Positions 1 to 6,226 of a stretch of 8,506 nt of DNA are shown one piece after another. The notes under the pieces were generated by a model. The model saw only the letters and a list, made by a program, of their open reading frames with translations, searched no databases and was not told the DNA's origin. The stretch comes from Prevotellaceae bacterium (lineage in GTDB: Bacteria > Bacteroidota > Bacteroidia > Bacteroidales > UBA932): the NCBI GenBank assembly GCA_031275145.1, contig JAISPE010000096.1, positions 1 to 8,506 of the forward strand, written 5' to 3'. The position numbers and the translations under genes were made by a program. Positions within the stretch are counted from its first letter, which is position 1. Every line of letters begins with the position of its first letter.

Positions 1-402
1 TCCTCTGCAAGTCCTTATGTATTCATGCACGGACCGACGTTTATGGGCAACCCTTTAGCCTGTGCGGTAGCCTGTGCAAGTCTGGAACTCGTGACCGGAA
101 ACTCTGTTCTTGAAAAAATCGGGAAGATAGAAGCTCAGCTGAAAACGGAACTTCAGGAGGCGTGGGACATAAATTCGGTTACAGACGTAAGAGCGCTGGG
201 CGCTATCGGAGTGATCGAAGTCAAAGAAAATGTCGATCTGAAAAAGATACAGCCTCTGTTTGTCGAAAACGGCGTATGGATACGCCCGTTCGGAAAACTG
301 ATATACGTAATGCTTCCATATATTATTACACAGGACGAACTGAGCGCTCTTGTCAAAGGTATGATAAAAACAATACGGATGTACGACAAAATTCCTTCTT
401 GA
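1..402 (+). CDS. bioA: Adenosylmethionine-8-amino-7-oxononanoate aminotransferase (DAPA synthase), C-terminal part
   Basis: This PLP-dependent class III aminotransferase uses S-adenosylmethionine as amino donor to convert 7-keto-8-aminopelargonic acid (KAPA) to 7,8-diaminopelargonic acid in cytoplasmic biotin synthesis. The reading frame is open from base 1 and ends at TGA 400-402, so only about the last 133 codons are present. The PLP-binding lysine and the start lie upstream of the window. The visible part carries the BioA signature HGPTFMGNPLAC (window codons 10-21), then ALGAIGVIEV, and GVWIRPFGKLIY with the arginine at window codon 95. By family alignment this matches E. coli Arg391, which binds the KAPA carboxylate. 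This tail matches BioA much better than other class III aminotransferases. Other bio genes may lie upstream but cannot be seen. A palindromic element begins a few bases after the stop. Confidence 0.95.
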   Translation, partial: SSASPYVFMHGPTFMGNPLACAVACASLELVTGNSVLEKIGKIEAQLKTELQEAWDINSVTDVRALGAIGVIEVKENVDLKKIQPLFVENGVWIRPFGKLIYVMLPYIITQDELSALVKGMIKTIRMYDKIPS

Positions 403-412
403 CAGAATTTAC

Positions 413-530
413 TTTTTTGACAGAATTCCCCTTTTTTTTGACATAATTAACAGAATTTTCATAATTTACAAATCTGTTAATTATGAAAAATCTGTTAATT
501 ATGTCAAAAAAAACTTATTCTGTCAAAAAA
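413..530. repeat. Large nested palindromic element A, downstream of bioA
   Basis: This is a nearly continuous inverted repeat with three paired parts. Outer arms 413-426 and 517-530 pair perfectly over 14 bp (TTTTTTGACAGAAT against ATTCTGTCAAAAAA). After a short asymmetric internal loop, middle arms 432-454 and 491-513 pair perfectly over 23 bp. After one A/A mismatch, inner arms 456-466 and 479-489 pair over 11 bp (TTTTCATAATT), leaving a 12-nt loop at 467-478. The 11-mer TTGACAGAATT also occurs as direct copies at 399-409 and 417-427, with the variant TTGACATAATT at 438-448. The left arms start with T runs and the right arms end with A runs, the reverse of a canonical intrinsic terminator. 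A related element lies at 3734-3824. I recognise no named family; a small non-autonomous mobile or REP-like element, or an unusual 3' stabilising hairpin, are both possible. Confidence 0.85.
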
Positions 531-539
531 AGACGGCTG

Positions 540-765
540 TCACCGCATCATCAGAACTGCGAAGCAGTTCAACTCCTTCGGAGTTGGGTCGGGGGTTGCT
601 GCTGTCCCCGAACTGCACTGCGTTTGTTCGGGGTTATTCATATTGAAATCCTTCGGACTTCCGACAAGCGTCATCACGCTTTTCAGTTGCGGTACAAAAC
701 GGATATTCGCAATGACGATGGAAACAGGATTGCTTCGTCTGCCTGCCGGCAGGCTGGTCGCATAT
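540..765. repeat. Cluster of short hairpins with dispersed palindromic repeat motifs
   Basis: At least six small inverted repeats sit side by side: 554-560/564-570 (GAACTGC, GAA loop), 571-576/580-585 (AACTCC, TTC loop), 606-613/626-633 (CCCCGAAC), 645-651/655-661 (one mismatch, TTC loop), 666-671/676-681 (AAGCGT), and the perfect palindrome GCCTGCCGGCAGGC at 741-754. Read on the minus strand, the stretch 700-740 contains TCGTCATTGCGA followed by CGAAGCAATCC, the hallmark of a dispersed palindromic repeat that I recall from many bacterial genomes. The block is therefore a mosaic of repeat units and not a gene. Open frames crossing it show no protein-like features. Confidence 0.7.
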
Positions 766-1026
766 CCAACTCACAAATTTGGACAGTTGGCAGTATAATA
801 TGACGGTTTGAATTTTGTCGTCAATATTGTAAAAAAAATAATAACTTTGCGGCGGAAAATTTTTCATGGATAAGGCCGTTTTTGAAGGAAAAATGTAAAA
901 TGCAGGGAAAATTTGTATAACAGTGTTCCGATTTTTTTGAAGAAAGGGGGGGACATTAAGAACAAAAACGGCATTTTTATCTGTTTGAGCATATTTGTAT
1001 AAAAAATTATAAAATATAATAATGAA
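766..1026 (+). other. A/T-rich leader upstream of the di-heme protein gene, no gene seen
   Basis: This part of the gap holds a promoter-like motif at 842-849 and otherwise A/T-rich sequence with runs of A and T. A purine-rich GAAAGGGGGGG stretch near 942-952 lies about 75 bases before the start codon and is too far away to act as a ribosome binding site. The bases just before the start at 1027 are almost all A and T, as is common in Bacteroidota. A start-stop mini-frame (ATG AAA TGA, 1022-1030) overlaps the true start. Only tiny frames exist here, such as a 10-codon one at 866-898, and none is convincing. Confidence 0.5.
842..849 (+). promoter_or_regulatory. Candidate Bacteroidota -7 element for the downstream di-heme protein gene
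   Basis: TAACTTTG matches the Bacteroidota primary sigma factor -7 consensus TAnnTTTG in full. A TTTG at 814-817 could be the -33 element, but the 24-bp spacing is longer than the usual 19-21 bp. If used, transcription would begin near 855 and give a 5' untranslated leader of about 170 nt before the start at 1027. The placement is inferred from sequence alone. Confidence 0.4.
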
Positions 1027-3726
1027 ATGAAACGATATCGAATTTTATCAGTAATGGCGGTTTTAGCGGTAATTGCGATATGTCCGTCACACTCGTATGT
1101 GCCGTCGCCGGATGATGCGCTTGTTCGCGCCGTCAATCTTGAGCGTGCCGTCAATGGAGGAAAACTTTCCGAAGAACAGTTTACACAAACCGTATCGGAA
1201 CTGTTGGATTTACCGGAAAATACTCCGGATGCGGTATTTATCCGCGCTCTTATTCATGCCTCCGCCGCCCAGCGGGTCGGACAGGCAAACAACGATGCTG
1301 CGGTACGGTATTCCGAAGAATCGCTGTCGGAAGATTCGCGCTGGTTGCGTTTCTATGCCGGCGTCAGTCACGACGATGCCGTTCTCTACGACTATATCCG
1401 TCATCTTGCGCTCGAAAACAAACTTTTGTCCGCCGATTCCCTGCGTGCGGAAGTTGAGCGGTATTCCGTTCGCGCCGGCCGGATGAACGAAACGGAAGTT
1501 GCCGGTATCCTGCGCGATATTCTGGACAGAATGCGCAACGCCGACGCTGTCGCCTGTCGCGGCTACTGGCTCGATGCCCGTCGCAAAATGCGGTCTGTTG
1601 CCCTGAAACATTCGGGAATAGGCGACAGTCTCATTCTTTTTACCCGTCATGGCTATCACCACAAGCCCAATGTTTGCGGCGCTCATGTTTCGTGGGCATA
1701 CAAGCCCGGAGGCGATTTGCTCACTGTCTCTCTGCGCGACGGCTCCGCCGAGCCTTTACTGAAAGGACGTCTCGGTCCCGGACATCTTCACGGTCTTGAC
1801 ATCCGGTTTGACGCCGGACGGGCTGTGTTTGCATACGCTCCGCAGTTGAACTGGCCCCCGCCTGCCGAATATGAAACGGTATGGCCCAAACCCCAGCCGT
1901 CCAACTGCAATTTCGCCTACGAACTGCGCGAACTCACCGAGCCCCCGCATCTTTACGAAATTGATCTGGCGACAGGCGCTATTACTCAACTGACCGACCA
2001 TAATTACTGGAGCGATACGGAGCCGATATATCTGCCCTCGGGCGAAATTGTCTTTGCCAGCGACCGTTCGGCGCATTCGCCCTCGTGCGATTCGTGGAAC
2101 AACGACCTCACCGACCTCAATCTCTACAAGCTCGCCGCCGACCGTAAAACAATTCGCCGGCTGCTCAATCACAAGGATATCGACACGCATCCGCGCCTGC
2201 TTAACGACGGCTCGATCGCTTATTTGCGCTGGGAATATCAGGAACGTAACTTTATGGAAATTCATTCTCTCTGGGTTACCCGTCCCGACGGTACGGGAGT
2301 CGATGCTATTTTCAAACAGCATCTTCCCCAACCGTACAGCGTACGCCTTGCCACGCCGACGAATGTGCAGGGCAGCCGTTTTGTCGCCGTCGCTACCGGT
2401 CATCACGCTCTTCCGCAGGGATCGCTTGTTATTCTCAATCCGAACGCAGGCGTAAACAGTCTCGACGGACTTAATGTTGTTACTCAGGGCATGTGGATCA
2501 ATGAGGGGAAAGTTCCAGGACAGACCGTTCCCGAAGGCGGACGCGTCGAAGCCGGAGGGTTTTACACCGATCCGTATCCTGTAAACGAAACAAGTTTTCT
2601 GGCATCGTACGCTTTTTCTTCTCCCCGCGCACGCCGCTATACTTACGCAAAAGCCGATGTGGACGCTAACGGATACGGTATTTACTTAGTTGATGTTTAT
2701 GGAAATAAAGAGTTGCTTTATCGCAATCCGTGGATAGGCGCATACAACGCTCTTCCGCTACGCTCGCGCAACATGCCGCCCGTCCTTGCCGACGTAACCG
2801 ACCGCAGCAAGAATTATGCAACCTGCGTCATTACCGATATTTACCAGGGACTGGAAGACGTTCCCCGCGGCGATATTCACTACGTCCGCATCAGCGAAGC
2901 CCTGCCCTGGCCTATTGTTCCGCGCGAAGGAGTGAAACGCTGGGTCAGCGAATGGACAAACACCGATAAAAATGCTACCCGCTGGTGTCCCGTTCGCGTC
3001 ATCGGCACTGTTCCGGTTGAAGCCGACGGCAGCGCTCATTTTAAAGTTCCCGTCAGCGACAATGCGTCTGTTTATTTTCAGGCTCTTGACGAGAATTACA
3101 TGGAAATACGCCGTATGCGTTCCAGCGTTTCTTTTGCTCCGGGCGAAATCCGCAGCTGTACCGGCTGTCACGAAACGCAGTCCACCTCTGTTGATCTCCG
3201 CAAAACTCCGCGCGCGCTTACCCGTTCGGCAAGCGAGCCTGTCCCGCCATCCTGGGGAGCCGATAATCCGATTCACTATCCGCGCGATATTCAGCCGGTT
3301 TTCGACCGTAACTGCGTGTCCTGTCACAGTGGCGACAAACCCGAAGGCGGTCTTGACTTTTCTCCGGAGAAATCTTTCCGCACTGTCCGCGATAAGAAAC
3401 TTGTTGTCATCAGTAACTGTAACATGGACGGCAGTATCACAAAAATCAAACAGTTCGGCTCGCATGTAAGCAAACTGACGCAGGCAGTACTCAATCACAA
3501 AAAACAGAATGTCAAACTGACGGATTCCGAATGGCAGTCGCTGGTGACATGGGTTGACGCCAATACTCCATATTCCGGCGAGATGTATCACCGACGGACT
3601 GCCGACGGACGCGAAAACGTATGGGGAGAATATACCTGGACGCCCGTATGGGGCTTGCCAAAAGATATTCCCGCACTCGGCGAACAAATCCCGAAAGGAT
3701 TGATATGGCTCACTGACAAAAAATAG
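1027..3726 (+). CDS. Exported di-heme c protein related to hydrazine synthase alpha subunit (HzsA-related)
   Basis: The 899-residue protein starts with a signal peptide (basic MKRYR, hydrophobic core to about residue 18, cleavage probably near SHS at 21-23), so it should be periplasmic or exported. Residues 30-190 look helical and lack a clear family motif. A beta-propeller-like region follows (about 200-560), with strand-turn repeats such as HLYEIDLATGAITQLT (308-323), EPIYLPSGEIVFASDR (332-347) and GSIAYLRW (395-402). The conserved stretch FTRHGYHHKPNVCGAH is at 205-220. Two c-type heme sites lie near the end: CTGCH (711-715) and CVSCH (763-767), the latter in the planctomycete-cytochrome-like context YPRDIQPVFDRNCVSCH. 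GSHVSKL (811-817) and LVTWVDANTPYSG (839-851) are typical of this family; His750 and His813 are candidate axial ligands. Anammox HzsA makes hydrazine from NO and ammonium only within a complex with beta and gamma subunits, none of which is here, so the substrate is unknown. Family assignment is firm; function is not. Confidence 0.85.
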   Translation: MKRYRILSVMAVLAVIAICPSHSYVPSPDDALVRAVNLERAVNGGKLSEEQFTQTVSELLDLPENTPDAVFIRALIHASAAQRVGQANNDAAVRYSEESLSEDSRWLRFYAGVSHDDAVLYDYIRHLALENKLLSADSLRAEVERYSVRAGRMNETEVAGILRDILDRMRNADAVACRGYWLDARRKMRSVALKHSGIGDSLILFTRHGYHHKPNVCGAHVSWAYKPGGDLLTVSLRDGSAEPLLKGRLGPGHLHGLDIRFDAGRAVFAYAPQLNWPPPAEYETVWPKPQPSNCNFAYELRELTEPPHLYEIDLATGAITQLTDHNYWSDTEPIYLPSGEIVFASDRSAHSPSCDSWNNDLTDLNLYKLAADRKTIRRLLNHKDIDTHPRLLNDGSIAYLRWEYQERNFMEIHSLWVTRPDGTGVDAIFKQHLPQPYSVRLATPTNVQGSRFVAVATGHHALPQGSLVILNPNAGVNSLDGLNVVTQGMWINEGKVPGQTVPEGGRVEAGGFYTDPYPVNETSFLASYAFSSPRARRYTYAKADVDANGYGIYLVDVYGNKELLYRNPWIGAYNALPLRSRNMPPVLADVTDRSKNYATCVITDIYQGLEDVPRGDIHYVRISEALPWPIVPREGVKRWVSEWTNTDKNATRWCPVRVIGTVPVEADGSAHFKVPVSDNASVYFQALDENYMEIRRMRSSVSFAPGEIRSCTGCHETQSTSVDLRKTPRALTRSASEPVPPSWGADNPIHYPRDIQPVFDRNCVSCHSGDKPEGGLDFSPEKSFRTVRDKKLVVISNCNMDGSITKIKQFGSHVSKLTQAVLNHKKQNVKLTDSEWQSLVTWVDANTPYSGEMYHRRTADGRENVWGEYTWTPVWGLPKDIPALGEQIPKGLIWLTDKK

Positions 3727-3733
3727 AATTATT

Positions 3734-3824
3734 TTTTTTTGACAGAATTTTTTTTTGACAGAACTTTTAGCTCGACAAAGTCAATTCACATAATTTGTGA
3801 ATTATGTGAATTCTGTCAAAAAAA
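3734..3824. repeat. Palindromic element B, same family as element A, after the di-heme protein gene
   Basis: The element begins 8 bases after the stop codon at 3724-3726. Outer arms 3734-3749 and 3809-3824 pair perfectly over 16 bp (TTTTTTTGACAGAATT against AATTCTGTCAAAAAAA). Inner arms 3783-3795 and 3800-3812 pair perfectly over 13 bp (AATTCACATAATT) around a TGTG loop; the inner right arm shares four bases with the outer right arm. A second direct copy of the box, TTGACAGAACT, is at 3755-3765. Box sequence, arm polarity and the inner ACATAATT core match element A at 413-530, so the two belong to one repeat family. It lies in the gap between convergent genes and could affect 3' ends, but T runs lead and A runs trail, unlike an ordinary intrinsic terminator. 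Confidence 0.85.
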
Positions 3825-4044
3825 TGGCCGGAGACTTGCTTTTAACCCGAGTTCAGTTCATAGTTTTTTAGCGACATATCCATCCCTGACGGGATTTCGG
3901 CCATACTCCCTTTCGTGGTGTAACTGAATGAGGTAATGAGTACCCCATTAAAAATTTTAATTCAAAAAATAAATGACTGTTCCCGACCGCCGACCCGTGC
4001 CACCCATACCGTATGCTTTAGCTGACGGCATATTCGTGACTGCG
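3825..4044. other. Convergent intergenic region without a gene
   Basis: This is the rest of the gap between the plus-strand di-heme protein gene and the minus-strand dxr gene. It contains one small perfect hairpin, ATCCC-TGAC-GGGAT at 3882-3895, and an A/T-rich stretch with AAAATTTT near 3953-3960. The 62-codon open frame at 3739-3927 starts inside the palindrome and has no protein-like character. I see no RNA gene or clear terminator for dxr here. Confidence 0.5.
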
Positions 4045-5205
4045 CTAAATGTGAAAACGGTCGAGTATTTTTTCGGCATTTCGTCTTGATATTGCGTCGA
4101 TTTCCATATAATCGTCTAAAGACGGACTGTTAATCGTGTCGGTCATTTCTACCGTTTCCGAGATAAGAGCGTATATATCGTGGTATCTCAACCGTCCATT
4201 TAAAAAAGCCTGTACAGCCACTTCGTTTGCCGCATTCACCGTACATGGCACAGTCCCGCCTGCACGAAGAGCTTTGTATGCCATATCCAGACATGGAAAC
4301 TTTCTGAAATCGGGCTCGGCAAATGTTAAAGCCGGATATTCGGCGAAATCTATTTTTTTGACATTACATTCTATCCTGTCGGGATACGTCAGGGCATACT
4401 GTATAGGGACTTTCATACTCGGCTCTCCGAGCTGGGCCTTTATAGCTCCGTCCTTAAACTGTACCATCGAATGGATTATGGACTGTGGATGTACAAGCAC
4501 CTTAATATCATCGGACGGCGTCGCAAAAAGCCAGTGTGCCTCGATAACTTCAAAACCCTTATTCATCATCGTTGCAGAATCGACGGTTATCTTTGCGCCC
4601 ATATCCCAGCGGGGATGTTTCAATGCATCTTCCCTTGTCACTGTCGCGAGTTTTTCGGGAGGCAGATTCAGAAACGGCCCTCCCGAAGCAGTCAGGTATA
4701 TCCGGTCTATCGGCGCATATTCTCCCGCCAGGCACTGGAAAATCGCCGAATGTTCGGAATCAACGGGGATTATCGGAACTCTGTGCTGTACGGCCAGATT
4801 CATTACCAGATTACCGGCCACAACCAGAGTTTCCTTGTTTGCCAAAGCAATACTTTTACCCGCTTCTATCGCCCGTATGGTCGGAACAAGACCCGAATAT
4901 CCGACCAGAGCAACCAGTACCGTGTCGATACTGTTCTGACTTACAACCTGCGCCAGAGCGTCGTTTCCGGCATACACTTTTACGGGATAATCTTTCAACG
5001 CATCCGAAACCTGCCGGTATAAATTTTCACTGGCTATTACAACCGCATCCGGCTGAAATAAAATAGCCTGTTTAACAAGTAAGTCGGCGTTGTTATTTGC
5101 CGTAAGCGTTTCAACGGAAAACAGATCGGGATGTTCCGCGATAACTTCCAGCGCCTGTGTTCCTATCGATCCCGTTGATCCTAAAATTGCTATTCGTTTT
5201 TGCAT
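4045..5205 (-). CDS. dxr: 1-deoxy-D-xylulose 5-phosphate reductoisomerase
   Basis: The enzyme rearranges and reduces 1-deoxy-D-xylulose 5-phosphate to 2-C-methyl-D-erythritol 4-phosphate with NADPH and a divalent metal, the committed step of the MEP isoprenoid pathway in the cytoplasm. The protein has 386 residues, a normal length. The NADPH-binding GSTGSIG is at 9-15 and ALANKETLVVAGN at 120-132. The metal ligands are Asp149 and Glu151 in PVDSEHSAIFQ and Glu219 in NKGFE. The flexible-loop HPRWDMG is at 197-203 (His197, Trp200, Met202), and Ser210, Asn215 and Lys216 fit the substrate phosphate site. These positions all run 12 behind their E. coli counterparts after the loop, which supports an intact fold. 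ATG at 5203-5205 puts the Rossmann strand directly at the N-terminus and TAG ends it. It lies 62 bp downstream of trxB on the same strand and is probably the last gene of that unit. No rseP follows. Confidence 0.97.
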   Translation of the reverse strand: MQKRIAILGSTGSIGTQALEVIAEHPDLFSVETLTANNNADLLVKQAILFQPDAVVIASENLYRQVSDALKDYPVKVYAGNDALAQVVSQNSIDTVLVALVGYSGLVPTIRAIEAGKSIALANKETLVVAGNLVMNLAVQHRVPIIPVDSEHSAIFQCLAGEYAPIDRIYLTASGGPFLNLPPEKLATVTREDALKHPRWDMGAKITVDSATMMNKGFEVIEAHWLFATPSDDIKVLVHPQSIIHSMVQFKDGAIKAQLGEPSMKVPIQYALTYPDRIECNVKKIDFAEYPALTFAEPDFRKFPCLDMAYKALRAGGTVPCTVNAANEVAVQAFLNGRLRYHDIYALISETVEMTDTINSPSLDDYMEIDAISRRNAEKILDRFHI

Positions 5206-5267
5206 ATATCACTGAAAAACTGTTCACACCCCATTTCATTCCCGACAGGCTGCAAGATTCCGGTCTT

Positions 5268-6203
5268 TTACTGATTTTCGTTATCAACCAAAAAGCTTTC
5301 AGCATCTTTGGCGGCCATACAGCCGCTTGCCGCAGCAGTTACGCCTTGCCGGTAATGCGAATCCTGAACATCTCCCGCAGCAAAAATGCCCGGCACATTC
5401 GTAGCCGTAGTCTTTCCCTGCGTTATTATATATCCCTGTCCGTCTGTTTCCACATATTTTTTGAATATGTCGGAGTTGGGGTGGTGACCGATAGCCAGAA
5501 AAAAACCGTCAATATTAACAGTTTTCTCTTTGCCGTTATTTGTCAGTAAAATTCCGGTAACTCCGTTTTCGTCGCCCAGGATTTCCTTTGTTTGATGTTC
5601 CCAGAGAATTTCGATATTTCCGGTTTTGAACACTCTGTTCTGCATTACTTTTGAGGCTCTCAGGACATTTCTCCTGACAATCATGTAAACTTTGTTGCAC
5701 AGTCCGGCCAGATATACAGCGTCTTCACAGGCAGTATCTCCGCCGCCCACAACAGCCACATCCTTCTTTTTATAGAAAAAACCGTCGCAGGTAGCGCATG
5801 CCGAAATCCCCTGTCCCTTAAACTTTTCTTCGGAAGGAAGACCAAGATATCTGGCCGTTGCGCCGGTAGCGATAATGACTGTTCGCGCAAGTATTTCTTT
5901 TCCGTCGCTCGCCCCGAGAACAAACGGTCTTGACGAAAAATCGACTTCCGTAATGTCGCCCGAACGGATATCCGCCCCGAAACGCAAAGCCTGATTTTTC
6001 ATGTCTTCCATTATCTGAAAGCCGGATACCCCCTCGGGATAGCCCGGAAAGTTTTCCACTTCCGTGGTCGTGGTCAATTGGCCTCCGGGCTGCAAACCTT
6101 CGTACAGTACCGGATTCAGATTTGCTCTCGAAGCATAGATAGCGGCAGTATAACCCGCAGGTCCGCTACCGATTATCAAACAGTTTATCTTTTCTGCAGT
6201 CAT
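5268..6203 (-). CDS. trxB: Thioredoxin-disulfide reductase
   Basis: This FAD-dependent pyridine nucleotide-disulfide oxidoreductase moves electrons from NADPH to thioredoxin in the cytoplasm. The 311-residue length is typical of the low-molecular-weight bacterial type. The FAD-binding GSGPAG is at 12-17, followed by GGQLTTTTEVENFPGYPEG (40-58). The redox-active pair is Cys136 and Cys139 in ACATCDG. The NADPH-binding VGGGDTA is at 152-158, with Arg177-Arg178 in the position that selects NADPH over NADH through the 2'-phosphate. The second FAD contact, FAAGDV, is at 274-279 and is followed by RQGVTAAASG (285-294). All expected residues are present and the gene looks intact, from ATG at 6201-6203 to TAA. 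It starts 23 bp after the stop of punA and so is probably cotranscribed with it. The short gap is A/T-rich without a Shine-Dalgarno. Confidence 0.97.
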   Translation of the reverse strand: MTAEKINCLIIGSGPAGYTAAIYASRANLNPVLYEGLQPGGQLTTTTEVENFPGYPEGVSGFQIMEDMKNQALRFGADIRSGDITEVDFSSRPFVLGASDGKEILARTVIIATGATARYLGLPSEEKFKGQGISACATCDGFFYKKKDVAVVGGGDTACEDAVYLAGLCNKVYMIVRRNVLRASKVMQNRVFKTGNIEILWEHQTKEILGDENGVTGILLTNNGKEKTVNIDGFFLAIGHHPNSDIFKKYVETDGQGYIITQGKTTATNVPGIFAAGDVQDSHYRQGVTAAASGCMAAKDAESFLVDNENQ

Positions 6204-6226
6204 ATAAAATATTTTTTATTCGATTA

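Noticed and set aside
413..530. Palindromes A and B as ordinary intrinsic terminators
   Set aside because: They have T runs on the 5' side and A runs on the 3' side of the stems on the plus strand, the reverse of a terminator stem followed by T.
399..530. Repeats as a CRISPR array
   Set aside because: The boxes are 11 bp, imperfect, occur in both orientations, and the spacing leaves no spacer-sized unique sequence.
483..803. 106-codon plus-strand open frame in the bioA downstream gap
   Set aside because: It runs through the palindrome and hairpin cluster, its sequence follows the repeats, and it shows no domain or membrane feature.
866..898. 10-codon leader peptide frame before the di-heme protein gene
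   Set aside because: It is too short to support, with no attenuator structure or codon bias to suggest a leader.
1060..1095. Lipoprotein signal in the di-heme protein (Cys19)
   Set aside because: The residues before Cys19 are I-A-I, and the residue just before the cysteine is Ile, not Gly, Ala or Ser; a normal signal peptidase I site is more likely.
2758..3687. 309-codon minus-strand open frame opposite the di-heme protein gene
   Set aside because: It is antisense to the conserved heme-binding end of a well supported gene and has no recognisable motif; long antisense frames are common with this codon use. The frame at 1756-2406 was rejected for the same reason.
1027..3726. True anammox hydrazine synthase
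   Set aside because: There are no beta or gamma subunits or other anammox genes, and the surrounding genes suggest Bacteroidota rather than an anammox planctomycete.
3739..3927. 62-codon plus-strand open frame after the di-heme protein gene
   Set aside because: It begins inside palindrome B and has no protein-like pattern.
4136..4939. 267-codon plus-strand open frame opposite dxr
   Set aside because: dxr on the other strand has all its active-site motifs; this frame is its antisense shadow.
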